Position numbers and translations under genes: made by a program
From: CAVTWH01 sp963850915
Lineage (GTDB): Bacteria > Actinomycetota > Actinomycetes > Mycobacteriales > Micromonosporaceae
DNA length: 64,000 nucleotides
Reading direction: 5' to 3'
Assembly (NCBI GenBank): GCA_963850915.1
Contig: CAWKND010000004.1
Span: forward strand, 930,001-994,000
The notes under the pieces: model-generated
The model's database searches: none
Told to the model about the DNA's origin: nothing
The model's input: the letters and a program-made list of their open reading frames with translations, nothing else
In this document: positions 7,945 to 15,935 of the stretch, piece by piece
How positions within the stretch are numbered: the stretch's first letter is position 1
Layout: every line of letters starts with the position of its first letter

Positions 7945-7999
7945 ACGCAACGGCGAAGCCGCCCCGGAGGAGTGGGCCGGGGCGGCTTCGCCGTTGCGT
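7945..7999. terminator. Perfect 23-bp hairpin between converging genes
   Basis: Arms 7945-7967 and 7977-7999 pair without mismatch around a 9-base loop. It sits between the PIN toxin (+) and the sigma factor (-), so it probably terminates both. There is no T tract. Confidence 0.75.
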
Positions 8000-8031
8000 A
8001 TTCGTCACTACGGATGTAGTGGGCGGGCAGG

Positions 8032-9081
8032 TCAGCTGCCCGAGTACGCCTCCAGGCGCTTGGCGCGGGACGGGTGCCGCAGCTTCAGCAGGGTGATCTT
8101 CTCGATCTGCCGGATCCGCTCGCGGGACAGGCCGAACTCGCGGCCCACCTCGTCGAGGGTGCGCTGGCGGCCGTCGTCCAGGCCGAAGCGCAGCCGGATC
8201 ACCGCCTGCTCGCGCTGGGAGAGGGTGGACAGGACAACCTCCACCTCCTGGCGCAGCATGCCGTTGGTGACGGAGTCCTCGGGGGCTTCGCGCGGGTCGA
8301 CGCGGGCCACGAAGTCACCGAGCGCGCTCTCGCCGTCCTCGCCGACCGCCTGGTCCAGGCTGACCGGCTCGCGGTCGTACGAGATCAGCTCCAGCACCTG
8401 GTACTCCTGCACGCCCATGGCGGCGGCGATCTCCACCACCGAGGGCTCCCGGCCGAGCGTGACGGACAGCTCGCGGCGGGCCCGTACCATCCGGTTGACC
8501 TGCTCGACCATGTGTACCGGGATGCGGATCGTCCGGGCCTGGTCGGCCATCGCCCGGGTGATCGCCTGCCGGATCCACCAGGTCGCGTAGGTGGAGAACT
8601 TGTAGCCCTTCGCGTAGTCGAACTTCTCGACCGCGCGGATGAGGCCCAGGTTCCCTTCCTGGATCAGGTCCAGGAATGCCATCCCCCGGCCGGTGTAGCG
8701 CTTCGCGATGCTGACCACCAGCCGCAGGTTCGCCTCCAGCAGGTGATCCTTGGCGGAGCGCCCCTCGCGCTGGATGGTCAGCAGGTCGGCGCGCAGCTGG
8801 GAGTCGGTGATGTCGCGGGTGGCGAGCAGCTCCTCGGCGTACAGCCCGGCCTCCACCTGGCGGGCCAGCTCCACCTCCTGCGCGGCGGTGAGCAGCTTGG
8901 TGCGGCCGATTCCGTTGAGGTAGGCGCGGACCAGGTCGGCCGAGACGCCCCGGCTGTCGGTCTCCACGTCCAGATCGGCGCTACTGTCCGTCTCCACCAG
9001 ATCGGCGGCGCTGCCGGTCCCGGCGTCGAGCAGGTCGGTGGCGTCGATCTCGGTACCCTCTGCGGTGACTGGCTGTGCCAT
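8032..9081 (-). CDS. Group 2 RNA polymerase sigma factor (SigB/HrdB-like, non-essential class)
   Basis: A 349-residue sigma-70 protein, short like mycobacterial SigB and lacking the long N-terminus of the sigA product at 23.6 kb. Region 1.2 begins near S-A-D-L-V-R-A-Y-L-N-G-I-G. Region 2 contains L-I-Q-E-G-N-L-G-L-I-R-A-V and K-F-S-T-Y-A-T-W-W-I-R-Q-A-I. Region 4 ends with R-T-L-D-E-V-G-R-E-F-G-L-S-R-E-R-I-R-Q-I-E, the -35-binding helix. I chose the ATG at 9081 because GGGAGG lies about 10 bases before it; the longer open frame has no such site. It should direct a stress or stationary-phase regulon. No anti-sigma gene is adjacent. Confidence 0.9.
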   Translation of the reverse strand: MAQPVTAEGTEIDATDLLDAGTGSAADLVETDSSADLDVETDSRGVSADLVRAYLNGIGRTKLLTAAQEVELARQVEAGLYAEELLATRDITDSQLRADLLTIQREGRSAKDHLLEANLRLVVSIAKRYTGRGMAFLDLIQEGNLGLIRAVEKFDYAKGYKFSTYATWWIRQAITRAMADQARTIRIPVHMVEQVNRMVRARRELSVTLGREPSVVEIAAAMGVQEYQVLELISYDREPVSLDQAVGEDGESALGDFVARVDPREAPEDSVTNGMLRQEVEVVLSTLSQREQAVIRLRFGLDDGRQRTLDEVGREFGLSRERIRQIEKITLLKLRHPSRAKRLEAYSGS

Positions 9082-9229
9082 CGTCACTCGCCTCCCGTCC
9101 CCGTGATGCTCTGTGATGCGTACGGGAATGAGATTGCGGTACGGGACGTGAAGTCGGAGTAAGGCGGCCGACACCGTGGCACGAATGCGGGAGTGGTTCA
9201 GTCCGGGTTGCCGGATTTAAGGGCAAAGA

Positions 9230-10705
9230 TCATGTGGGTACCACGAAGCCACGCTCGATCAAATGCGCCACCAGGGGTACCGCCACCTCCGCCAGTACCT
9301 CCTCGCCGACCTCGTGCGCCGTGGCCAGCAGGGTGAGCTGTTCACGCAGCGGTACCGTCCCGTCGCACCCGCTCACCAGCGCGAGTACCAACGGGTCCAC
9401 CTCCTCGGTGTGGTGCATACCGGACGGCAGTTCGAGGAACTGGTGGTCCACCGCCCAGCCGTCGGCACCGATAGTGGCCTCCTGGCGCAAGTGCAGCCCG
9501 TCGACCATCCGGAGCCGCTGCGCCAGCAGGTCATCCGTACCGTGCGCACGCAGCCACTGCTGCCGGTCGAACCAGCCGGCGACCTGGGTACCCAGTGGTG
9601 GGTCGATGCTCTGCCGCAGATCCTCGAGGCGCACCACGGGGTCGTCCAACCCGTCCGCGCGCAGGCTGACGATGCCGAAGCCAACCGCCTCGATGTCCTG
9701 CGCGTCGAACCAGTCCAGCCACGCCGCCGCCCGGGCCGGGTCGCGTCGTTCGGCGGCGTCGGCCAGCCACAGGTTGACGTACGCGACCGGGTCGGTGACC
9801 TCGCGCTGGATCACCCAGGCGGACAGGCCGGTACCGGCGAACCAACCGGCCACCCGCTCGGTCCAGTCCTCCCCCCGCACGTGTACCCAGTTGGCCAGGT
9901 ACTGGCAGGTGCCGCCCGGGTTCAACAGCGCAGGGGCGGCGCGGGCGAGTTCGGCGCACACGCCGTCGCCGGGGCGCCCCGAGTCGCGGTACGTGTGCGT
10001 GGTGGTACCCGGCCCGACGACGAACGGCGGGTTGCTCACCACCAGGTCGAAGCGGCGGCCGGCGACCGGGGCCACCAGGTCGCCGTGCAACAGTTCCCAG
10101 TCCAGGCCGTTGAGCGCGGCCGTCGTGGCGGCGAAGCGCAGCGCCCGGGTAGACAGGTCGGTCGCGGTGACCGTGTTCGCGTGCGTGGACAGGTGCAGTG
10201 CCTGTACCCCGCAGCCGGTACCGAGATCCAGCGCGCTACCCACCGGGCGCCGGATGGTGGCACCGGCCAGAGTCGTTGACGCGCCACCGATGCCGAGTAC
10301 GTGGTCGGCCGGGAGTGGTCCGGGGCGGGTACCCGCGTCCAGGTCCGCCAGTACCCACCAGTCACCGCCGTAGGGCTCCAGGTCGACAGCCGCCCGTACC
10401 CCCTGGTCGTGGTTCTCCAGGAGGCCGGCCGCGAGCAGCGCGGGCAGCGGCAGCGCGGCGCCCACCGCGGCGGCCGGCTCGGTCTGCCCGCAGACGAACA
10501 GCCGCACGATCGTGCCGAGCGGATCGTTGTCCCCGCTAGCCGACGGCGCCGTGGCCCGCAGCGCGGCCCGGAAGTCGTTGCGCCGGATGGCGGCCGTGGC
10601 CACCGGCCCGATCCGGTCGGCGATGCCGGCACTGGTGTACTTCGCCGCGGTCAGCGCCGCGCGCAGGTCGTCGATACCGGCCGGGTCGAGCAGTGGGTCG
10701 ATCAT
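9230..10705 (-). CDS. Class I SAM-dependent methyltransferase (N-P-P-F type)
   Basis: A 491-residue protein. The N-terminal 170 residues form a domain seen with this methyltransferase group. The catalytic Rossmann domain follows, with motif I A-L-D-L-G-T-G-C-G-V-Q-A-L and motif IV V-V-S-N-P-P-F-V-V. N-P-P-F is typical of enzymes that methylate an amide or exocyclic amine, such as PrmC and RsmC. The target is unknown; a glutamine or a nucleobase is likely. A C-terminal region of about 180 residues is not recognised. ATG at 10705 is chosen over longer forms because those run through GC-rich hairpin sequence. It is on the same strand as the upstream MFS gene, with a terminator hairpin between them. 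Confidence 0.75.
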   Translation of the reverse strand: MIDPLLDPAGIDDLRAALTAAKYTSAGIADRIGPVATAAIRRNDFRAALRATAPSASGDNDPLGTIVRLFVCGQTEPAAAVGAALPLPALLAAGLLENHDQGVRAAVDLEPYGGDWWVLADLDAGTRPGPLPADHVLGIGGASTTLAGATIRRPVGSALDLGTGCGVQALHLSTHANTVTATDLSTRALRFAATTAALNGLDWELLHGDLVAPVAGRRFDLVVSNPPFVVGPGTTTHTYRDSGRPGDGVCAELARAAPALLNPGGTCQYLANWVHVRGEDWTERVAGWFAGTGLSAWVIQREVTDPVAYVNLWLADAAERRDPARAAAWLDWFDAQDIEAVGFGIVSLRADGLDDPVVRLEDLRQSIDPPLGTQVAGWFDRQQWLRAHGTDDLLAQRLRMVDGLHLRQEATIGADGWAVDHQFLELPSGMHHTEEVDPLVLALVSGCDGTVPLREQLTLLATAHEVGEEVLAEVAVPLVAHLIERGFVVPT

Positions 10706-10781
10706 CGATACATCCTCGCGCACACCGCCGCGCGTAGCGGTGGGTCCGCCCGGCCGGGCAACTGATTGGTCCGGGGGACAG

Positions 10782-10819
10782 CGGACGGCCCGGATGTCGG
10801 GTGACATCCGGGCCGTCCG
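10782..10819 (-). terminator. Perfect 16-bp hairpin downstream of the MFS gene
   Basis: Arms 10782-10797 and 10804-10819 pair exactly around a 6-base loop. A second, 8-bp hairpin follows at about 10820-10845. Both lie after the exporter stop at 10893 (minus strand). Confidence 0.65.
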
Positions 10820-10892
10820 GCAGCCGCCGGGGAGGGTCGGCGGCTGCACCGTCAACGCGCCGCCCCCTCGGCTCGCCGACCATGGTCTGCGG

Positions 10893-12440
10893 TCAGTGCA
10901 CGGCCACCGGCAGCTGCGTGCCCACGGCCACGTCCCCCGCAGTGTCCTCCGCGTCCGGCTTGATCTCGACCGGCTTGCGGATGAACAGGAAGGACAGCAA
11001 CGCGCCCAGGCCGAGCAGGATGGCGCTCGCGGTGAACGCGACGTTGTACCCGTGGATCGCCCCGTGCTCCTTCGCCGCGTCCAGTCCCTGGGTGGCGACG
11101 TGCGCCGTGATGTAGCTCGCCGCCGCCGTGGTGAAGATGGTGTTCAGCAGGGCGGTGCCCAGCGAGCCACCCACCTGCTGGGTGGTGTTGACCATCGCGC
11201 TGGCCACGCCCGCGTCGTGCTGCCCGATGCCGGACAGCGCCACCGAGGACACCGGCACGAAGGTGAGGCCGATACCCACGCTCATCGCGATGAACGACGG
11301 CAGGATGTGTGTGACGTACGACGAGTTCAGGTCGAGCTGCGTCAGCCACACCAGGCCGCCGGTGGCGAGGGAGAGGCCCACCGTCATGATCGATCGCGCA
11401 CCGATCCGGGGCAGCAGCTGTGAGGCGAGGCCGGCACCGACCACGATGCCTCCGGAGAACGGCAGGTAGGCGAAGCCGGTCTTCAGTGGCGACCAGTGCA
11501 TGGTCCCCTGCAGGTAGTAGGTCATGAACAGGAACATGCCGAGCAGGCCCGCACCGAGCAGGATCGAGACCACGTACGACGTACCCCGGTTGCGGTCCAG
11601 CACCACCCGCATGGGCAGCAGCGGGTGCTTACTGACGTTCTCCCATGCCACGAAGGCGACCAGGAGTACCAGTGCCACGCCCAGCCAAACCAGGGTCGGG
11701 GTGGCGGTCCAGTGGTCCTTCTCGCTCGCTGCCTTGGTGAAGCCGTAGACCAATGCGCTCAGTCCGCCGGTGGCCAGGATGGCGCCGGGGATGTCGTACC
11801 GGGTGTTGCCGTGCGCCTTGCTCTCCCTTACCAGTGGGACAGCCGCCGCGAACGCGATCAGCGCGATCGGGATGTTGACCAGCAGGCACCAGCGCCAGCT
11901 GGCGTACTCGGTGAGGACGCCACCGGAGATCAGGCCGATCGCGGCGCCACCGCCGGAGATCGCGCCGAACACGCCGAACGCCTTCGCCCGCTCCTTGGCG
12001 TCGTGGAACGTCACGGTGAGCAGCGACAGCGCGGCCGGCGCCAGCAGCGCGCCGAACGCGCCCTGCAGGGCCCGCGCGGCGAACAGCGTCTGCTCGTTGA
12101 CCGCGGCACCACCGAGCGCGGACGCCGCGGCGAAGCCGATCAGGCCGACCAGGAAGGCCCGCTTGCGGCCGAAGAAGTCGGCGATGCGGCCGCCGAGCAG
12201 CAGCAGACCACCGAAGGTCAGGGTGTACGCGGTGACTATCCACTGCCGGTCGGCGTCGCTGATGTTCAGTGCCTGCTGGGCCTTGGGCAGCGCGATGTTC
12301 ACCACGGTGGCGTCCAGTACCACCATCAGCTGGGCCAGCGCGATGACGGCGAGTGCCAGCCAACGCTTGTTGTCCGGCGGCTCTGTCGCAGCCCGCCCCC
12401 CGGTCACCGTGGCGTTCGCCATGGTGCTGTCTTGCGACAT
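10893..12440 (-). CDS. MFS drug-efflux transporter, DHA2 (14-TM) family
   Basis: A 515-residue membrane protein of the EmrB/QacA type that exports drugs in exchange for protons. The N-terminal motif region reads R-W-L-A-L-A-V-I-A-L-A-Q-L-M-V-V-L-D-A-T-V-V-N-I, with the D-x-T-x-V-N signature of the family. The loop motif A is G-G-R-I-A-D-F-F-G-R-K-R, and about 14 hydrophobic segments can be traced. ATG 12440 is chosen because AAGGAG lies 5-10 bases upstream; an earlier in-frame ATG at 12455 would place that site inside the coding region. The TetR gene lies upstream on the same strand, separated by 250 bases, and probably controls it. Confidence 0.88.
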   Translation of the reverse strand: MSQDSTMANATVTGGRAATEPPDNKRWLALAVIALAQLMVVLDATVVNIALPKAQQALNISDADRQWIVTAYTLTFGGLLLLGGRIADFFGRKRAFLVGLIGFAAASALGGAAVNEQTLFAARALQGAFGALLAPAALSLLTVTFHDAKERAKAFGVFGAISGGGAAIGLISGGVLTEYASWRWCLLVNIPIALIAFAAAVPLVRESKAHGNTRYDIPGAILATGGLSALVYGFTKAASEKDHWTATPTLVWLGVALVLLVAFVAWENVSKHPLLPMRVVLDRNRGTSYVVSILLGAGLLGMFLFMTYYLQGTMHWSPLKTGFAYLPFSGGIVVGAGLASQLLPRIGARSIMTVGLSLATGGLVWLTQLDLNSSYVTHILPSFIAMSVGIGLTFVPVSSVALSGIGQHDAGVASAMVNTTQQVGGSLGTALLNTIFTTAAASYITAHVATQGLDAAKEHGAIHGYNVAFTASAILLGLGALLSFLFIRKPVEIKPDAEDTAGDVAVGTQLPVAVH

Positions 12441-12653
12441 GTCCTTCTCCTTCAACGCTTTGCGTGTCCTGTGCCGTGGTCACCCACGGCGCCCCTGGTG
12501 GCGCTCTTGTGTTCGTGCTTTTGCTCGTGGCGCTCGTTTTTGGGCGCAGAAATCCCAACCGGCGGGGTACGCGCGGTCTGCTGTGCGGGATTCTGTGGTG
12601 CTACGCCCCTCTTTGTTCCGAGGGCAGATCCTTCGCGCCCGGCGCTCCGGGGT

Positions 12654-12672
12654 CCACCGCTTTTACCGGTGG
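12654..12672 (-). terminator. Weak 6-bp hairpin after the TetR gene
   Basis: CCACCG and CGGTGG pair around a 7-base A/T-containing loop in the 250-bp gap between the TetR and MFS genes. The stem is short, so some read-through into the exporter gene is plausible. Confidence 0.3.
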
Positions 12673-12690
12673 TCCCGCCCCCATAGCGCC

Positions 12691-13425
12691 CTACTCGCCG
12701 GCGTCCTGCCCGTTCGTCTCGGCACCGTTGATCTCGTGCCCGTTGATCTCGCCCCCGACAGTGCCCTCGCCTCGATGGCACAGCACGGGGATCAGCACAT
12801 CGTCGATGACGTGTACGACAAATTCCTGGTCCATCGGCTTCGCCGACCAGAGCTTGTAGGTCAGCACCATGGCGTGCAGTACCTCGTGGAGCAGCTTCGG
12901 ATCGGTCCGCGGGGGTACCTCGCCGCGCGCCGTTGCGCGACCGATGATCGACTCGTACATCTCGTGCTTGGTCTCGTAGATGCAGCGGAACAGCGTCTGG
13001 GAGAGCTCCGGATTACGCGCCGCCGCGCTCATCAGCCCCGTGATGACGGCGCCTTCCGGGCTGTTGGCGACCTGGCAGGCGGTACCCATGATCGCGAGCA
13101 GGTCGCCGCGCAGGGTACCGGTGTCCGGGACGTCGAGTGGACCGTCGAAGCGGCTGCTCAGCGCCTCCATCACCAGGTCCGGCTTGTTCGGCCAGGCCCG
13201 GTAGATGGTCGCCTTGCTGGCCCGGGCCCGGGCAGCGACGGCGTCCATCGACATCCGGTCGTAGCCGACCTCGCCGAGCAGCTCGAAGACGGCGCCACAG
13301 ATGGCTTCGTGGCGCCCCGAGCGAAGCGCGATCGGTCCCGCCCCGACTCGGGCTGGCTCGGCCGCGCTGCAACTCGCACCGCCTGTACCTGCGGAGATGG
13401 GTTCGACCACCGCGCTTTCCGGCAC
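12691..13425 (-). CDS. TetR-family transcriptional regulator
   Basis: A 244-residue repressor. The N-terminal helix-turn-helix spans about residues 38-85 (I-C-G-A-V-F-E-L-L-G-E-V-G-Y-D-R, then A-R-A-S-K-A-T-I-Y-R-A-W-P-N-K). The rest is a ligand-binding all-helical domain, with an unusual low-complexity tail rich in N-G-x-E-I/T-N-G near the end. GTG 13425 has GAGAAGGGGG 8-17 bases upstream. It precedes the DHA2 exporter on the same strand, the classic local-repressor layout. Two matching inverted repeats at 13456-13521, just upstream, are good operator candidates, so autoregulation is likely. Confidence 0.85.
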   Translation of the reverse strand: MPESAVVEPISAGTGGASCSAAEPARVGAGPIALRSGRHEAICGAVFELLGEVGYDRMSMDAVAARARASKATIYRAWPNKPDLVMEALSSRFDGPLDVPDTGTLRGDLLAIMGTACQVANSPEGAVITGLMSAAARNPELSQTLFRCIYETKHEMYESIIGRATARGEVPPRTDPKLLHEVLHAMVLTYKLWSAKPMDQEFVVHVIDDVLIPVLCHRGEGTVGGEINGHEINGAETNGQDAGE

Positions 13426-13455
13426 GACTCCACCCCCTTCTCAGGTTCTCTCAGA

Positions 13456-13521
13456 TACGAAACGATACCGTTCCGTACCGCACGTTACTCCGCGCCGCCC
13501 GGGGTGCGAAACGGTTCCGTA
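13456..13521. promoter_or_regulatory. Two candidate TetR operators
   Basis: Site 1 (13456-13477) has half-sites TACGAAAC and GTTCCGTA separated by 6 bases. Site 2 (13505-13521) has TGCGAAAC and GTTCCGTA separated by 1 base. Shared half-sites next to a TetR gene suggest autoregulation. Confidence 0.55.
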
Positions 13522-13696
13522 CACTTCCCTGCGTGACGCCCGCCACACGGCCGGTTTCGACATCACCGGGATCGCAAGTCGTCGTGTCCGACCCTCCCCG
13601 GGAGCCCGCGCCGGGCAGGATGATGGCAGGACGAGAAGCAGCCGATGCACTGCGAAGCTCGGCTGACGCTTGATGAGGTACGCACTGGGAGGCACG

Positions 13697-14275
13697 ATGG
13701 CGCTCACCCTGCCGATTGAACCCAAGGCCAGCGAGTTGCTGCGCACCAGCCCACTCGCGCTGCTGCTCGGCATGATGCTGGACCAGCAGATCCCGATGGA
13801 GAAGGCGTTCTCCTCGCCGTACGTACTGCGCGAACGGCTGGGGCACGACCTCGACGCGGCCGACATCGCCGGCTACGACCCGGAGGCGCTCACCGCTATC
13901 TTCGCGAAACCGCCCGCCCTGCACCGTTTCCCGGCCGCGAACGCCAAACGGGCGCAGGAGCTGTGCCAGGTGTTGGTGCGGCGTTACGACGGCGACGCGG
14001 CGCAGCTGTGGAACGGCGCGGCCGACGGCAAGGAGTTGCTGAAGCGGGTGGGTGAGCTGCCCGGCTTCGGCAAGCAGAAGGCGCAGATTTTCGTTGCTCT
14101 GCTGGGCAAGCAGTTCGGTGTCACGCCGAGCGGCTGGCGCGAAGCGGCGGGTGCCTACGGCGAGGAGGGCGCACACCGCTCGGTCGCCGACATCACCGAC
14201 GAGGGTTCGCTTGGCAAGGTGCGCTCGTTCAAGCAACAGATGAAAGCCGCTGCCAAGGACAAGGCGGCCAGTTAG
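13697..14275 (+). CDS. HhH-GPD-type base-excision-repair protein
   Basis: A 192-residue cytosolic protein of the helix-hairpin-helix DNA-glycosylase-like superfamily. The helix-hairpin-helix reads V-G-E-L-P-G-F-G-K-Q-K-A-Q-I-F-V-A-L-L-G (about residues 118-137). The catalytic Asp of the G/P-D loop is not obvious at its usual place, so glycosylase activity is unproven. An early M-M-L-D-Q-Q-I-P-M-E-K-A-F segment resembles the DNA-contacting region of AlkA/Nth relatives. ATG 13697 is selected because GGGAGG lies 5 bases upstream; the open frame extends to 13670. It converges with the MazEF operon 25 bases away. Confidence 0.72.
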   Translation: MALTLPIEPKASELLRTSPLALLLGMMLDQQIPMEKAFSSPYVLRERLGHDLDAADIAGYDPEALTAIFAKPPALHRFPAANAKRAQELCQVLVRRYDGDAAQLWNGAADGKELLKRVGELPGFGKQKAQIFVALLGKQFGVTPSGWREAAGAYGEEGAHRSVADITDEGSLGKVRSFKQQMKAAAKDKAAS

Positions 14276-14299
14276 GGGCAATTGCCGGCCGAGCCGTCG

Positions 14300-14647
14300 C
14301 TACAGCGCCAGGTGCCGGCGTAGCGCGGTGTCGAGGCGTTCGAGGCTGGCCGGCTTGATCGCGCCCAGGCGGCCGTGCATCCGCTCGAAGTCCACCGCGC
14401 GTACCTGCTCGGCCTGCGCCTTGGAGTCCGCGGTCAGGCCACCCTCGCCGGCGGGGATGATCGTCTGGAAGGGGTACACCCGGTCGGTCCTGGATGTCAC
14501 GGGTACCACGGTGATCACGCCGCGGCCGGTACGTTCGGCGGTCTTGTTGGCGGCGTCGTTGCTGACGACCACTGCCGGCCGGATCTTGTTCGCCTCGGAG
14601 CCACGGGTCGGGTTGAGGTCCACCAGGTAGACGTCACCGCGGCGCAT
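14300..14647 (-). CDS. MazF/PemK-type endoribonuclease toxin
   Basis: A 115-residue MazF-fold toxin that cuts mRNA at short sequences. It begins M-R-R-G-D-V-Y-L-V-D-L-N-P-T-R-G-S-E, which holds the R-G-D and catalytic Arg region. R-P-A-V-V-V-S-N-D follows, then V-V-P-V-T-S-R with the conserved Thr/Ser. The length is typical and nothing is missing. Its start lies inside the end of the antitoxin gene (14-base overlap), so the two are translationally coupled. This is the third toxin-antitoxin pair within 9.5 kb. Confidence 0.88.
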   Translation of the reverse strand: MRRGDVYLVDLNPTRGSEANKIRPAVVVSNDAANKTAERTGRGVITVVPVTSRTDRVYPFQTIIPAGEGGLTADSKAQAEQVRAVDFERMHGRLGAIKPASLERLDTALRRHLAL

Positions 14648-14864
14648 CGGTCATCCCGTCGCCCACGGTGGACTGCCAGGCGTCTGCGTCTCCGTCTTGC
14701 CGCCACTCCTCCCAGGCGTCGGCGTAAGCGTTCTCCAGCTCTGCCATCCGGAGCAGCTCAATGGCCTGGTGGACGATCGAGGAGCGCGACGTCCCGTCAC
14801 CCCGGCGGGCCAGGGAATCGACGAACGAGACGTCCGCATCGGGCAGGCTCACGCTGAGTTTCAC
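14634..14864 (-). CDS. MazE-like ribbon-helix-helix antitoxin
   Basis: A 76-residue antitoxin. The first strand reads M-K-L-S-V-S-L-P-D-A-D-V and is followed by helices with R-S-S-I-V-H-Q-A-I-E-L-L-R. This is an N-terminal ribbon-helix-helix dimer, with an acidic, Trp-containing tail (A-W-E-E-W-R-Q-D-G-D) that should block the MazF active site. The GTG at 14864 follows a TAGCAT box by 7 bases and has no Shine-Dalgarno sequence, consistent with a leaderless operon that the antitoxin represses. Confidence 0.8.
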   Translation of the reverse strand: MKLSVSLPDADVSFVDSLARRGDGTSRSSIVHQAIELLRMAELENAYADAWEEWRQDGDADAWQSTVGDGMTDAPR

Positions 14865-14871
14865 ACCGGCG

Positions 14872-14877
14872 ATGCTA
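14872..14877 (-). promoter_or_regulatory. Candidate -10 box (TAGCAT) of the MazEF operon
   Basis: On the minus strand TAGCAT stands 7 bases before the GTG start, as in other leaderless candidates in this window. Confidence 0.5.
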
Positions 14878-15041
14878 CCAAAATGCCACTACCCTTGCTA
14901 CCGCGAGTGGGACAGCGGGGCGGTCACCGTACCACTGATCGGTCGGCGCGGAGCGCTTCGGTCGCGACGCGAACACGCCGGGATCGCGTGCCGAACGAGG
15001 GCCTGTGGCCCGGGTGGGCGGGGCGGGCGGTGAGTGGGAGC

Positions 15042-15413
15042 ATGGGGTACGTGCGACGCAACCGGCCCCCCGTGATCACCGACGCCGACTACAGCCAGGA
15101 CGACCAGCTGATGTCGCGGGAGATCCGCTACGTGATCATGATGGGCATCCGCGTACTGTGCCTGATCGCAGCGGCCATCCTGGTCGGGGTACACGCGCAC
15201 TACCTGGCGGTATGGCTGCCGCTGCTGCTGTTCGGCATGATCATCCTGCCGTGGCTCGCGGTGATCCTGGCCAACGACCGGCCGGCCAAGGAGAAGTACC
15301 GGCTGGTCAACCGGCTGCACCTGCGCAAGCCCAGCGAACCGGCGACCGACCCCGCCATCACCGCGGCAGACCACAAGATCGTCGACCACAAGGTCATCGA
15401 CCACGACGACTGA
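15042..15413 (+). CDS. DUF3099 family membrane protein
   Basis: A 123-residue small membrane protein with the N-terminal R-R-x-R-P-P-V-I-T-D-A-D-Y signature of DUF3099 and two hydrophobic segments (about residues 33-50 and 55-75). The C-terminus is charged and cytosolic, ending in a repeated D-H-K-I/V-V/I-D-H pattern. The function is unknown in the family, which is found widely in actinobacteria. ATG 15042 has GGGAG a few bases upstream; a GTG at 15051 is an alternative. It converges with the VOC gene, with a palindromic repeat between them. Confidence 0.8.
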   Translation: MGYVRRNRPPVITDADYSQDDQLMSREIRYVIMMGIRVLCLIAAAILVGVHAHYLAVWLPLLLFGMIILPWLAVILANDRPAKEKYRLVNRLHLRKPSEPATDPAITAADHKIVDHKVIDHDD

Positions 15414-15431
15414 CGCCCGTCGTTACTTGGA

Positions 15432-15487
15432 GATCTTGGAGTTTGCGCTGGAATTCGTTGCCGGATAACAGCTCCAACTCCAAGATC
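15432..15487. repeat. Intergenic palindromic element, copy 1
   Basis: Right arm 15465-15487 is identical over 23 bases to the right arm of the copy at 59603-59658. The left arm (15432-15454) has four mismatches to that copy's left arm. The 10-base loop differs at one position. It lies between converging genes (DUF3099 and VOC). Confidence 0.85.
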
Positions 15488-15516
15488 GCCTTGTGGCGAA
15501 TGCGGGTGGAGGGTGG

Positions 15517-15891
15517 TCAGCGGGTCCAGAGACAGAACGGGTGGCCGGCCGGGTCGAGTAGGACGCGTACATCGTCCTGGGGTTGGAACTCGGCGAGCCG
15601 CGCGCCCTGGGCCACGGCCCAGTCCACCGCCTCGGCCAGGTCCTGTACCTCGATATCCAGGTGGATCTGCATCTGCGGGTCGCCCTCGCCGGCCGGCCAG
15701 ACCGGGCGCGTGTAGTTCGTCTCGGTCTGGAAGGACAGCCCGATGCCCTCGTTGGGGGCGACCAGGGTGACCCAGCCGGGCTCGTCGGAGCGGCGTGGCC
15801 AGCCGAGCAGCCGCTGCCAGAACCCGGCCAACTCCCGGGCGTCGGGGGAGTCGAGGACAACACCGTTGGGGCGCAGAAAAGGCCGTTCCAT
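15517..15891 (-). CDS. VOC-family (glyoxalase/bleomycin-resistance fold) protein
   Basis: A 124-residue protein with a single glyoxalase-like fold of paired beta-alpha-beta-beta-beta units. The first unit starts N-G-V-V-L-D-S-P-D-A-R-E-L-A-G-F-W. The second contains I-H-L-D-I-E-V-Q-D-L, and the C-terminus reads L-L-D-P-A-G-H-P-F-C-L. H (in I-H-L-D) and the E/H positions could bind a metal, but the substrate cannot be inferred. Start ATG 15891. It is transcribed toward the palindromic element; upstream is psuK, on the same strand and ending 45 bases before this start. Confidence 0.8.
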   Translation of the reverse strand: MERPFLRPNGVVLDSPDARELAGFWQRLLGWPRRSDEPGWVTLVAPNEGIGLSFQTETNYTRPVWPAGEGDPQMQIHLDIEVQDLAEAVDWAVAQGARLAEFQPQDDVRVLLDPAGHPFCLWTR

Positions 15892-15935
15892 CGATCCAGG
15901 CTATGCCCGCTGGCGGGCGGTCGCAGCGCGGCGCG

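Noticed and set aside
7592..8590. A 332-codon plus-strand frame across the PIN gene end and sigma gene
   Set aside because: It passes through the 23-bp terminator and is antisense to the conserved sigma factor.
13697..14275. Assignment as an active DNA glycosylase
   Set aside because: The helix-hairpin-helix is present but I could not locate the catalytic Asp, so only the superfamily name is given.
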